Source: Belnapia mucosa (GTDB taxonomy: Bacteria > Pseudomonadota > Alphaproteobacteria > Acetobacterales > Acetobacteraceae). Taken from it: a DNA stretch of 61,454 bases. Positions 33,710-42,477 of this stretch are shown in pieces; position 1 is the first letter of the stretch; each line of letters opens with the position of its first letter. The stretch is from contig NZ_JAEUXJ010000019.1 of assembly GCF_016775475.1 (NCBI RefSeq), positions 1 through 61,454 on the forward strand, written 5' to 3'. Below the pieces are notes generated by a model. The model ran no database searches, had not been told where the DNA came from, and saw only the letters and a list, made by a program, of their open reading frames with translations. The translations under genes and the position numbers were made by a program.

Positions 33710-34378
33710 ATGCCGCGCCTCAGGGCCGCCGTCTTCGATGCCTATGGCACCCTGCTCGATGTCCATGCCGCGGTGGCGCGCCACGCGGCGCGGCTGGGGG
33801 AGAAGGCCGCGCCCGTCTCCGCCCTCTGGCGGGCCAAGCAGATCGAGTGGAGCTGGATCCTCTCGGCGACTGGCGATTATGAGCCCTTCTGGACGCTGAC
33901 CGGGCGTGCCCTCGACTATGCGCTGGCGGCGCATGGTCTGGCGGATGCGGCGCTGCGGGAGGATCTGCTCGCCGCCTATCGGGAGCTCGATGCCTATCCG
34001 GATGCGGCGCCGTGCCTGGCGGCGCTGCGCGAGCGGGGCCTCGGCACCGCCATCCTTTCCAACGGCTCGCCCGAGATGCTGGAGGCCGCGGTCGCGGCCG
34101 GTGGGCTGGGGCCGCTGCTGGATGCCGTGCTCTCGGTGCATCCGCTGCGCTGCTTCAAGCCGGACCGCCGCGTCTATGCCCTGGCGACTGCCCAGTTCGG
34201 CTGCCAGCCGGGCGAGATCGCCTTCGTCTCCTCCAATGCCTGGGATGCCTATGGTGCGATGCGTTTCGGCTTTCGCGTGTTCTGGGTGAACCGGGCCGGG
34301 GCACCGGCGGAATACGGGCTGGAGGAGGCAGCAACCATCCTCCGCAGCCTCGAAGCCTTGCCGGCGGCGCTGGCATGA
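33710..34378 (+). CDS. haloacid dehalogenase, type II (HAD superfamily)
   Basis: This 222-aa protein shows all HAD motifs of the L-2-haloacid dehalogenase group: nucleophilic Asp in AAVFDAYGTLLDVHAAV, Ser/Asn in LGTAILSNGSPEMLEAA, Lys in LRCFKPDRRVYALA, and the acidic motif EIAFVSSNAWDAYGAMRFGF, which has the SSN.WD form characteristic of type II enzymes. These enzymes release halide from (S)-2-haloacids with inversion; physiological substrates are often unknown. The ATG of the next gene overlaps its stop (ATGA at 34375-34378), so it is co-translated with an RNA methyltransferase, an odd pairing with no evident functional link. Confidence 0.88.
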   Translation: MPRLRAAVFDAYGTLLDVHAAVARHAARLGEKAAPVSALWRAKQIEWSWILSATGDYEPFWTLTGRALDYALAAHGLADAALREDLLAAYRELDAYPDAAPCLAALRERGLGTAILSNGSPEMLEAAVAAGGLGPLLDAVLSVHPLRCFKPDRRVYALATAQFGCQPGEIAFVSSNAWDAYGAMRFGFRVFWVNRAGAPAEYGLEEAATILRSLEALPAALA

Positions 34379-35700
34379 CGCCCGCCGCCCGGCTCGCCGC
34401 CGCCATCGACCTGCTGATCGCGCTGGAATCCCAGCCCCGCCGCCCGGCCGATGCCACCGCCAACGACTTCTTCCGGGCCCGCCGCTATATCGGCGGCGGC
34501 GACCGGCGCGCGATCAACGAACTGGCCTGGGGCGTGGTGCGCCAGCGGCTGCGGCTCGATTGGTGGCTGGAACGCATCCGCTGCCGCACGACCGCGCGCA
34601 TGCTGGTCGCGGCCTATCTGCTGCTGGGGCAGGGGGTGGATGTCCCCGGCGTCCTCGCGGCCTTCCCCGGCGGACAATATGCCGCGGAGCCGCTCTCGGT
34701 GCTGGAGGAGCGGCTGCTGCGCCAGCTCGATGCCGCGCGCTCCGGGCCCGGCCTGCTTCATCCGGAGATGCCGGAGCCGGTCCGGCTCGACCTGCCGGAT
34801 TGGGTGATGCCCGGCTTCCGCACCCGCTTCGGCGACCGTCTCGCCGAGGAGGCGGCGGCGATGGAAGCCGAGGCGCCGCTCGACCTGCGGGCCAACCTGC
34901 TGAAGGCGACGCGCGAGGAGGCGGCGCTGGCCCTCGCCGCCGAGGGGATCGAGGCGGTGCCGACGCCGCTCTCGCCCTGGGGGCTGCGCCTGCCCTCCCG
35001 GCGGCCCGTCACCGGAACCCGCGCCTTCCTCGAAGGCCTGGTCGAGGTGCAGGACGAGGGCAGCCAGCTGATCGCCTTGCTGACCGGGGCGGCACCTGGC
35101 ATGCGGGTGGCTGATCTCTGCGCCGGTGCAGCCGGCAAGACGCTGGCCCTGGCCGCGGCCATGGGCAATCGCGGCCGGATCACCGCCTGCGACGTTTCGG
35201 CACCAAGGCTGGAGGGCGCGGTGAAGCGGCTCCGGCGGGCGGGTGCCGACAATGTGGAGCGTCACCTGTTCCAATCCGGCGACCGTTGGGCGAAGCGCAG
35301 GGCGGGTCAATTCGACCGGGTGTTGGTGGACGCACCTTGCACGGGAACTGGCACATGGAGACGCAACCCGGACGCACGTTTGCGTACCGCACCGTTCGAC
35401 CTCGCAGAATTGTGCGTGAAACAGCGTGAAATCCTCACACTGGCGGGTGATCTTGTGAGGCCAGGCGGGCGTCTTGTGTATGCAACCTGCTCATTGCTGC
35501 CCGAGGAGGACGAGATTCAGGTGCGGACCTTCCTCGACAGCCATCCCGATTTTACCCTGATGCCGATCCATGACGTATGGGCAGAGGCAGGTGGCCCGGG
35601 TGTGCCGCCGGCAGAGGGGGACTGCATGCTGACCACGCCCGCCCGCCACGGGACCGATGGGTTCTTCGCCGCAATCCTGCAACGCAAGCCCGGGGCCTGA
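34375..35700 (+). CDS. RsmB/NOP-family rRNA (cytosine-C5)-methyltransferase
   Basis: 441 aa. The N-terminal third is helical and NusB-like (RRYIGGGDRRAINELAWGVV, LVAAYLLLGQGVDVPG). The C-terminal part is the SAM-dependent methyltransferase: MRVADLCAGAAGKTLALAAA, FDRVLVDAPCTGTGTWRRNP with the first catalytic Cys, and RLVYATCSLLPEEDEIQV with the second. Members methylate cytosine 5 in 16S rRNA; in E. coli RsmB modifies C967. Length is close to RsmB (429), but alphaproteobacteria carry several paralogues, so I do not fix the symbol. Base composition falls noticeably at 35,260-35,520 compared with neighbours. Start chosen at the ATGA overlap with the dehalogenase gene. Confidence 0.87.
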   Translation: MTPAARLAAAIDLLIALESQPRRPADATANDFFRARRYIGGGDRRAINELAWGVVRQRLRLDWWLERIRCRTTARMLVAAYLLLGQGVDVPGVLAAFPGGQYAAEPLSVLEERLLRQLDAARSGPGLLHPEMPEPVRLDLPDWVMPGFRTRFGDRLAEEAAAMEAEAPLDLRANLLKATREEAALALAAEGIEAVPTPLSPWGLRLPSRRPVTGTRAFLEGLVEVQDEGSQLIALLTGAAPGMRVADLCAGAAGKTLALAAAMGNRGRITACDVSAPRLEGAVKRLRRAGADNVERHLFQSGDRWAKRRAGQFDRVLVDAPCTGTGTWRRNPDARLRTAPFDLAELCVKQREILTLAGDLVRPGGRLVYATCSLLPEEDEIQVRTFLDSHPDFTLMPIHDVWAEAGGPGVPPAEGDCMLTTPARHGTDGFFAAILQRKPGA

Positions 35701-35736
35701 CCCAGGGGTCCTCAGAGGGGGAGGGAAGCGCGCCGC

Positions 35737-36315
35737 ATGATTTGCATTCGCCGTGCCCGGCCCACCGACGCCGCCGCCATCGGCGCCGTCCACGTCGCCA
35801 CCTGGCGCACCGCCTATGCGGGCGTCCTGCCGGATGCCTACCTGTCCAACCTCTCTGTGCTGCGCCACGCCGCCGGCTATGAGGCGGCGATCAGCGACCG
35901 CCGCCAGGGCCATGCCGTCTTCGTCGCAGTGGCGAAAGGGGCGGATGCGCCCCCTGGCGCGACCGAGGAAGGCGGCACCGTCATCGGCTTCGTCTCCGGC
36001 GGCCGGTCGCGCCGCCCGGCCTTCGGCCAGGGCGAGGTGGAGACCCTCTATCTGCTGGACGACTACCGCGACCGCGGCGTCGGCCGCCGCCTGATGCGGG
36101 CCATGGCGGCGCATCTGGCCGCTATCGGCTGCCGCTCCGCCATGCTCTGGGTGCTGAAGGACAACCCGACCCGCTGGTTCTACCAACGGCTGGGCGGCCG
36201 GCCCGTGGCGCGGGAGGCGATTCGCTTCGCCGGCCAGGGTATGGAGCAGATCGCCTTCTCCTGGGACCCGATCGAGGCCCTGTTGCTGGCGACCGCACCC
36301 GCTTCGGAAGCGTAA
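35737..36315 (+). CDS. GNAT-family N-acetyltransferase
   Basis: This 192-aa protein begins MICIRRARPTDAAAIGAVHV and contains TWRTAYAGVLPDAYLSNLSV, as in many single-domain GNATs. The acetyl-CoA pyrophosphate loop is DDYRDRGVGRRLMRAMAAHL (motif A, RxxGxG), after the strand GEVETLYLL. Motif B follows in SAMLWVLKDNPTRWFYQRLG. The acceptor may be an amine on a small molecule or a ribosomal/protein N-terminus. It is preceded by GGGAGGG and followed after 41 bases by guaA on the same strand. Confidence 0.88.
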   Translation: MICIRRARPTDAAAIGAVHVATWRTAYAGVLPDAYLSNLSVLRHAAGYEAAISDRRQGHAVFVAVAKGADAPPGATEEGGTVIGFVSGGRSRRPAFGQGEVETLYLLDDYRDRGVGRRLMRAMAAHLAAIGCRSAMLWVLKDNPTRWFYQRLGGRPVAREAIRFAGQGMEQIAFSWDPIEALLLATAPASEA

Positions 36316-36356
36316 GCTCCGCTTGCTCTCGGCAGCGCCTTGTGCTGATAGGCGCC

Positions 36357-37931
36357 ATGGAAGACCCCCTCGCTTCGGCGGTCCGGCACGACCGCATCCT
36401 CATCCTCGATTTCGGCAGCCAGGTGACGCAGCTCATCGCGCGCCGCCTGCGGGAGGCCGGGGTCTATTGCGAGATCTGGCCCTTCACCGCCACCGAGGAC
36501 CGGATCCGGGATTTCGCCCCGCGCGGCATCATCCTCTCCGGCGGCCCGGCCAGCGTGACCGAGGGCGAGAGCCCCCGCGCTCCCCAGGCAGTCTTCGAGA
36601 TGGGCCTGCCTGTGATGGGCATCTGTTACGGCCAGCAGGCCATGGCGCACCAGCTCGGCGGACAGGTCGAGAGCGGCCATCACCGCGAATTCGGCCGTGC
36701 CTTCATCGAGGTCACGGCCGAATGCGCCATCACCCAAGGGCTTTGGGCCAAGGGCTCACGCGAGCAGGTCTGGATGAGCCATGGCGACCGCATCACCCGC
36801 CTGCCGGAGGGTTTCCGCGTCGTCGCCGCCAGCGAGGGCGCGCCCTTCGCCCTCATCGCCAATGACCAGCGCCATTTCTACGGCACCATGTTCCACCCGG
36901 AGGTCGTGCACACCCCGCATGGCGCCGCCTTGCTGCGCAATTTCACCAACCTCGTCTGCGGCTGCCATGGCGACTGGACCATGGGCGCCTTCCGCGCCGA
37001 GGCCATCGCCCGCATCCGGGCCCAGGTGGGCGAGGGGCGAGTGATCTGCGGCCTCTCCGGCGGCGTCGATTCCAGCGTGGCGGCGGTGCTGCTGCATGAG
37101 GCGATCGGCGACCAGCTCACCTGCATCTATGTCGACCACGGCCTGATGCGGGCCGGCGAGTCGGAGCAGGTGGTGAGCACCTTCCGCGACCGCTTCAACA
37201 TCAAGCTGGTCCACCGCGACGCCAGTGACCTCTTCCTTGCCCAGCTCGCCGGCGTGACCGACCCGGAGCAGAAGCGGAAAATCATCGGCCGGCTATTCAT
37301 CGAGGTCTTCGAGGAGGAGCAGCATAAGATCGGTGGCGCCGATTTCCTCGCCCAGGGCACGCTCTATCCTGATGTGATCGAGAGCGTCTCGGCGACCGGC
37401 GGCCCCTCCGTCACCATCAAGAGCCACCACAATGTCGGCGGCCTGCCCGCCCATATGCGCATGAAGCTCGTCGAGCCGCTGCGCGAGCTGTTCAAGGACG
37501 AGGTTCGGGCGCTCGGCCGCGAGCTCGGCATGCCGGAGGCGATCATCGGCCGCCACCCCTTCCCTGGGCCCGGCCTCGCCATCCGCATCCCCGGCGAGGT
37601 GACGCGGGAGCGGGCCGACATCCTCCGCCAGGCCGACACCATCTTCCTCGAGGAGATCCGACTGGCCGGGCTCTACGACGCCATCTGGCAGGCCTTCACT
37701 GTGCTGTTGCCGGTGAAGAGTGTTGGCGTCATGGGCGATGGCCGCACCTATGAGAGCGTCTGCGCGCTCCGCGCCGTCACCAGCACCGATGGCATGACCG
37801 CCGATGTCTATCCCTTCGACATGGGCTTCCTCACCCGCGTCGCCAGCCGCATCGTCAATGAGGTGCGCGGCATCAACCGGGTGACCTACGACATCACCTC
37901 GAAGCCGCCGGGGACGATCGAGTGGGAGTAG
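36357..37931 (+). CDS. guaA: GMP synthase (glutamine-hydrolysing)
   Basis: 524 aa from ATG 36357; an upstream in-frame ATG adds only five residues. The N-terminal class I glutamine amidotransferase domain opens with ILILDFGSQVTQLIARRLRE and has the nucleophile elbow PVMGICYGQQAMAHQLGG with Cys and the His/Glu pair in TMFHPEVVHTPHG. The ATP pyrophosphatase domain has the PP-loop VICGLSGGVDSSVAAVLLHE. The C-terminal dimerisation domain ends in NRVTYDITSKPPGTIEWE. It converts XMP + ATP + Gln to GMP. guaB lies 3.6 kb upstream on the same strand. Confidence 0.96.
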   Translation: MEDPLASAVRHDRILILDFGSQVTQLIARRLREAGVYCEIWPFTATEDRIRDFAPRGIILSGGPASVTEGESPRAPQAVFEMGLPVMGICYGQQAMAHQLGGQVESGHHREFGRAFIEVTAECAITQGLWAKGSREQVWMSHGDRITRLPEGFRVVAASEGAPFALIANDQRHFYGTMFHPEVVHTPHGAALLRNFTNLVCGCHGDWTMGAFRAEAIARIRAQVGEGRVICGLSGGVDSSVAAVLLHEAIGDQLTCIYVDHGLMRAGESEQVVSTFRDRFNIKLVHRDASDLFLAQLAGVTDPEQKRKIIGRLFIEVFEEEQHKIGGADFLAQGTLYPDVIESVSATGGPSVTIKSHHNVGGLPAHMRMKLVEPLRELFKDEVRALGRELGMPEAIIGRHPFPGPGLAIRIPGEVTRERADILRQADTIFLEEIRLAGLYDAIWQAFTVLLPVKSVGVMGDGRTYESVCALRAVTSTDGMTADVYPFDMGFLTRVASRIVNEVRGINRVTYDITSKPPGTIEWE

Positions 37932-38008
37932 CGCCCCGCCCCTGAAACGCCTTGCGCCCTGTCCCGCTCCGCGGTGAAGCTTCCCCCACCGCAACGGGGG
38001 GACTGACC

Positions 38009-39025
38009 ATGATTCGCAAGCTGCTTCTCGGCCTCGGCCTGGGCCTCGCCGCCCTGTCCGGGGCACAGGCCCAGCCCTCGGCCGATACGCTGGCCGCCAT
38101 CAAGGCCCGGGGGCAGCTTGTCTGCGGCGTCTCGATCAATGCCATCGGCTTCGCCGTGCCGGATAACCGCGGCACCTTCCGCGGCCTCGATGTCGATGCC
38201 TGCCGTGCCATCGCTGCCGCGATCCTCGGCGATGCCAACAAGGTACGCTTCGTCCCCACCACCACCCAGGTGCGCTTTACCGCCCTGCAATCGGGCGAGG
38301 TCGATGTCCTCATCCGCAACACGACCTGGAGCCTGGGACGGGAGGCGCAGCTCGGCCTCGCCTTCGCCAGCATCAATTTCTACGATGGCCAGGGCTTCAT
38401 GGTGAAGAAGTCCTCCGGCGTCACCTCCGCCAAGCAGCTCGACGGCGCGACCGTCTGCGTGCAGCCCGGCACGACGACCGAGCTGAACCTGGCCGACTGG
38501 TTCCGCGCCAACAACCTGCGCTTCACCCCGGTGATCATCGAGCAGGTGGAGGAGATTCGCACCGCCTTCGTCAACGGCCGCTGCGACGCTTATACCAACG
38601 ATGCCTCCTCGCTTGCCTCCTTCCGCGCCAGCCAGGGCGCGGCCGGCGAGGACTACCTGCTGCTGCCCGAGATCATCTCGAAGGAGCCGCTGGGTGCTGT
38701 GGTGCGCAAGGGCGACTGGCGCTTCTTCGACGTCGTGCGCTGGTCGCATTTCGCCATGGTCTCGGCCGAGGAGCTCGGCATCACCAGCCAGAACATCGAC
38801 AGCTTCGCCAGCAGCCCGAATCCGGATGTGCAGCGGCTGCTCGGCCGCACCGGGGAATTCGGCAAGGCCATGGGGATCGAGAACGACTGGGCGGTGAAGA
38901 TCATCCGGCAGGTCGGCAATCTCGGCGAGACCTGGGAGCGGAACATCACCCCGCTCGGCATCCCGCGCGGCATCAATGCCCTCTGGAACAAGGGCGGGCT
39001 GCAATACGCGCCGCCCATTCGTTGA
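38009..39025 (+). CDS. amino-acid ABC transporter substrate-binding protein (AapJ/BztA-like)
   Basis: 338 aa from ATG 38009 (GGGGGACTG upstream). The signal peptide is MIRKLLLGLGLGLAALSGAQ with cleavage near AQAQ. The mature family-3 solute-binding protein has LAAIKARGQLVCGVSINAIG, RNTTWSLGREAQLGLAFA and RCDAYTNDASSLASFRAS, and the C-terminal LGIPRGINALWNKGGLQYAP is diagnostic for the general L-amino-acid binding proteins AapJ/BztA of alphaproteobacteria. Normally aapQMP follow, but here the next gene is a family-5 binding protein, so the gene is an orphan. It presumably binds a range of L-amino acids in the periplasm. Confidence 0.88.
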   Translation: MIRKLLLGLGLGLAALSGAQAQPSADTLAAIKARGQLVCGVSINAIGFAVPDNRGTFRGLDVDACRAIAAAILGDANKVRFVPTTTQVRFTALQSGEVDVLIRNTTWSLGREAQLGLAFASINFYDGQGFMVKKSSGVTSAKQLDGATVCVQPGTTTELNLADWFRANNLRFTPVIIEQVEEIRTAFVNGRCDAYTNDASSLASFRASQGAAGEDYLLLPEIISKEPLGAVVRKGDWRFFDVVRWSHFAMVSAEELGITSQNIDSFASSPNPDVQRLLGRTGEFGKAMGIENDWAVKIIRQVGNLGETWERNITPLGIPRGINALWNKGGLQYAPPIR

Positions 39026-39113
39026 CCGGGCGGAGTTTGCTTGACGCGGGCTTGGCCCGCGGCCGAGGCTTCCCGTCGCAGCCGGCGACAGACCGGCCTG
39101 ACGGGAGGCTTCC

Positions 39114-40679
39114 ATGTACCATGGCTTCATGGCGGCGGCGCTGGCTCTGTGCCTTGCCGCGCCTGCGGCGGCGCAGCGCAACCTGGTGATCGCGGCGCAG
39201 ACGCCGCCCAGCGCGCTCGACCCGCATTTCCACAACACCACCAACAACAACATGGTGCTGCGCCAGATCTTCGAGGCGCTCTTCGAGCTCGACAACCAGG
39301 CCCGCCCGCAGCCGCGCCTGGCCGAAAGCCTCCGCCTGATCGACCCGCTGACCTGGGAGGTGAAGCTCCGCCCCGGTGTCCGCTTCCATGACGGCACACC
39401 CTTCGAGGCGGAGGACATCGCCTATACCTTCGCCCGCGTGCCCACCGTGCCGAACAGCCCGGCCCTCTTCACCCCGGCGGTGAGGACCATCAGCGCGGTC
39501 GAGATCAAGGACCCGCAGACCGTCATCTTCCGCACGCGGGAGCCGAACCCGCTGATGCCGATCGACCTGGCGGCGCCGGTCATCCTCTCCCGCAAGGTCC
39601 ATGGCCCGAACCCGGCCACGGCCGATTTCAACAGCGGCCGGCTGGCCATCGGCACCGGCCCCTACCGCTACGCCGCCTGGCTGCCGAATGAGCGGCTGGA
39701 GGTGACGCGCAACCCGGAATACTGGGGCCCGGCCGAGCCCTGGGACCGCGTGACCTTCCGCTACATCCCGCAGGGTGGCTCCCGCATGGCCGCACTGCTG
39801 ACCGGCGAGGTGGACCTGATCGACTATGTTCCCATGCAGGACATGCCGCGGCTGGAGCGGGACCCGCGCTTCTCGCTCTTCAGCGTGGACAGCGTGACCT
39901 TCGTCTACCTCGCCCCGGATGCGATGCGGGAGACGACGCCCCACGCCCTCGACCGCCAGGGCAAGCCGCTGCCGCGCAACCCGCTCGCCGACCGGCGGGT
40001 GCGGGAGGCGCTCTCGCTCGCCATCCCGCGCGAGGCGATTGCGGAGCGGCTCTATCACGGCCAGGCCCGCGCCGCGGACCAGTTCGCCGCCCCCATCGCC
40101 GCGCATCGCTTGCCCAACCTGCCGCCCCTGCCGCATGAGCCGGCCCGCGCCCGTGCGCTGCTGGCCGAGGCTGGCTATCCGCAGGGCTTCCGGCTGACCA
40201 TCCACGGGCCGAACGGCTTTTTCCCGGGCGATGACGGGCTGCTGCAGGCCCTCGCCCAGTCCTTCACCCGCATCGGCATCGAGACTTCGGTCGAGACGCT
40301 GCCGCCGGCGACGCTCTTCACCCGCGCCACCAACCGCGAATTCTCCCTCTTCATGACCTATTTCAGCAGCTACCTGACCATCAACCCCATGCGCCAGGTG
40401 GCGATGACGCGAAACCCGGACCTCGGCCACGGCCCCTTCAACCGCCAGCGCTACTCCAACCCCGCCATGGACGCGCCCCTGGCCGAAGCGCTGACCACCA
40501 TGGACCCGGAGCGGCGGGAGATCCTGACCCAGCAGGCTGCCCAGGCGCTGCTGGACGACAAGGGTGTCCTGCCGATCATCTTCCTCCGCAATGTCTGGGC
40601 CGGCCGGCGGGATAAGGTCACCTATGACCCGAGCCCGGTGAACCACACCACGGCGCTCTACGCGAAGCCCGTGCAGTAG
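39114..40679 (+). CDS. ABC transporter substrate-binding protein, family 5 (peptide/nickel/opine)
   Basis: 521 aa; GGGAGGC precedes the ATG. A short signal peptide (MAAALALCLAAPAAAQ) is followed by IAAQTPPSALDPHFHNTTNN, the family signature WEVKLRPGVRFHDGTPFEAE, LAIGTGPYRYAAWLPNERLE, and AGYPQGFRLTIHGPNGFFPG. It is a clear paralogue of the protein at 20242-21831, with similar order of motifs. No permease genes are adjacent. It precedes an M20 peptidase gene by 54 bases, an arrangement that could couple uptake of an acylated amino acid or peptide to its hydrolysis. Confidence 0.88.
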   Translation: MYHGFMAAALALCLAAPAAAQRNLVIAAQTPPSALDPHFHNTTNNNMVLRQIFEALFELDNQARPQPRLAESLRLIDPLTWEVKLRPGVRFHDGTPFEAEDIAYTFARVPTVPNSPALFTPAVRTISAVEIKDPQTVIFRTREPNPLMPIDLAAPVILSRKVHGPNPATADFNSGRLAIGTGPYRYAAWLPNERLEVTRNPEYWGPAEPWDRVTFRYIPQGGSRMAALLTGEVDLIDYVPMQDMPRLERDPRFSLFSVDSVTFVYLAPDAMRETTPHALDRQGKPLPRNPLADRRVREALSLAIPREAIAERLYHGQARAADQFAAPIAAHRLPNLPPLPHEPARARALLAEAGYPQGFRLTIHGPNGFFPGDDGLLQALAQSFTRIGIETSVETLPPATLFTRATNREFSLFMTYFSSYLTINPMRQVAMTRNPDLGHGPFNRQRYSNPAMDAPLAEALTTMDPERREILTQQAAQALLDDKGVLPIIFLRNVWAGRRDKVTYDPSPVNHTTALYAKPVQ

Positions 40680-40733
40680 CGCATCGGCGCGGGCCGGCGC
40701 ATGCTGCGGTGCAGCCCAGACGGAGTTGCCCGC

Positions 40734-42020
40734 ATGCCCGATGCCGCCCTGCTCGCCCGCCTCGCCGCCGCGGTGGATGCGAATTTCGAGAAGGAGACCG
40801 GCTTCCTCGCCGATCTCGTCCGCTTCCCGAGCACCCGCGGCAACGAGGCGCCGCTGCAGGACTGGATGGCCCGCCAGCTCGCCACCCGCGGCTATGCGGT
40901 GGACCGCTTCACCCTGGCCGACGTCCCGCTGGCCAGCCACCCCAAGGCCAGCCCGATGGTCGAGGCCGATCCCGCCCGCTCCGTTCAGGTCGTCGCCACC
41001 CATCGCGCCGACAAGCCCACCGGCCGCAGCCTGATCCTCCAGGGCCATATCGATGTGGTGCCCGAAGGCCCCACCGAGATGTGGACCTACCCGCCCTACA
41101 GCGCCACAATCAAGGATGGCTGGATGTACGGCCGCGGCGCGCATGACATGAAGTCCGGCGTCGCCGCTATGGTCTTCGCCATGGACGCGCTGAAGTCGGC
41201 CGGGCTCGAACCCGCCGCCGATGTCCATCTCCAGACCGTCACCGAGGAGGAGAGCACCGGCAACGGCGCGCTGGCGACCCTGCTCCGCGGCTACCGCGCC
41301 GAGGCCGCGCTGGTGCCCGAGCCGACCGGCGGCACCATCACCCGCGCCCATACCGGCACCCTCTGGTTCCGCATCAAGGTGCGCGGCATCCCAGTGCATG
41401 TCGCGGTCGCGCAGAGCGGCAGCAACGCCATCCTCTCCGCCTACCATCTGATCCAGGCCTTGCAGGCCCATACGGCCACGCTGAACGAGGCGGCGCGTCA
41501 CCACGAATGGTACAACGGCATCGAGAGCCCGCTGAAATTCAACCCGGGCATCATCCGCGGCGGCGACTGGGCCAGTTCCACCCCCGCCTGGTGCGAGGTC
41601 GATTGCCGCATCGGCCTGCTCCCCGGCGCCGATGTGGCTGAGGTGCAGCGCGGCGTCGAGCGCTGCGTCGCCGAGGCGGCGCGGGGCGATAATTTCCTCG
41701 TCAACAACCCGCCCTCGGTCGAATGGCACGGCTTCCTTGCCGATGGCTATGTGCTGGTGCCGGGCACCGAGGCGGAGGCGGTGCTGGCCCGCGCCCATGC
41801 CCAGGTCTTCGGCGCCGAGATGCCGGCGCGCATCACCACAGCGGTGAACGACACCCGCTTCTACGGCCTTTATTTTGGCATCCCCGGCCTTTGCTACGGG
41901 CCGAAGGGGGAGGGGGCGCATGCTTTCGACGAGCGCACCGACCTCGACCACCTGAAGCAGACGACGCTGGCGATCGCCGCCTTCATCGCCGATTGGTGCG
42001 GCACCCGACCGGCCGGATAA
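40734..42020 (+). CDS. M20-family deacylase/peptidase (ArgE/DapE-like)
   Basis: 428 aa from ATG 40734. The di-zinc site is readable: SLILQGHIDVVPEGPTEMW (His and catalytic Asp), MYGRGAHDMKSGVAAMVFAM (bridging Asp), LQTVTEEESTGNGALATLL (catalytic base Glu and metal Glu), AEAALVPEPTGGTITRAHTG (metal ligand), and the C-terminal His in GEGAHAFDERTDLDHL. The lid domain lies between (WFRIKVRGIPVHVAVAQSG). Members remove acyl groups from amino acids or cleave peptides in the cytoplasm; the substrate is probably an N-acyl amino acid. It follows the binding-protein gene closely on the same strand. Confidence 0.88.
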   Translation: MPDAALLARLAAAVDANFEKETGFLADLVRFPSTRGNEAPLQDWMARQLATRGYAVDRFTLADVPLASHPKASPMVEADPARSVQVVATHRADKPTGRSLILQGHIDVVPEGPTEMWTYPPYSATIKDGWMYGRGAHDMKSGVAAMVFAMDALKSAGLEPAADVHLQTVTEEESTGNGALATLLRGYRAEAALVPEPTGGTITRAHTGTLWFRIKVRGIPVHVAVAQSGSNAILSAYHLIQALQAHTATLNEAARHHEWYNGIESPLKFNPGIIRGGDWASSTPAWCEVDCRIGLLPGADVAEVQRGVERCVAEAARGDNFLVNNPPSVEWHGFLADGYVLVPGTEAEAVLARAHAQVFGAEMPARITTAVNDTRFYGLYFGIPGLCYGPKGEGAHAFDERTDLDHLKQTTLAIAAFIADWCGTRPAG

Positions 42021-42083
42021 GCCCCCTTGCGGTGGCCGGCGGCTTCGGCTGAATCGCCACCGGTCAGCCAGGAAGGATCGAGC

Positions 42084-42374
42084 ATGGCAAGAGGATGGTG
42101 GGTCCTCGGCCCGGCCCTGGTGCTGGGCATGGCGGCTTTCGCCCAACCCGCCTCGGCCCCGTCGCGCACTGGAATGCCGCCCTTGCAGGTGGAGCCCGGC
42201 GATGTCTGGTCGGATGTCCGTGCCTGGGACGAGCAGGCGCGGCGACGGCTCGGCCGCAATGCAGCGCCGGCCAATCTCATGCCGTCCACGCCGGGCACGG
42301 CCGAGCCGGCATCCAGGCCGCCTCGGCAGGCCCCGGCGCCGAACCGGCGCCGGCCGGCACGGGCGCAGAACTAA
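42084..42374 (+). CDS. small secreted Pro/Arg-rich protein, unknown
   Basis: 96 aa from ATG 42084 (GGAAGGA upstream). The signal peptide MARGWWVLGPALVLGMAAFA is followed by AQPASAPSRTG. The mature part has PLQVEPGDVWSDVRAWDEQA and a Pro/Arg-rich tail (PASRPPRQAPAPNRRRPARA). I do not recognise the family. It lies in a same-strand run between the M20 peptidase and a Tat-exported amidohydrolase, and could be a periplasmic partner of either. Confidence 0.55.
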   Translation: MARGWWVLGPALVLGMAAFAQPASAPSRTGMPPLQVEPGDVWSDVRAWDEQARRRLGRNAAPANLMPSTPGTAEPASRPPRQAPAPNRRRPARAQN

Positions 42375-42477
42375 CCCGCCGCTCCTCCCGGCCTCTCGCG
42401 CCGCAGCATCGAATCCGGCTGGCGCCGGGGCGTCGAAGCGGCCAGCCTCTCCTCCGACGAGAGGGGAGGAAGTGGCC

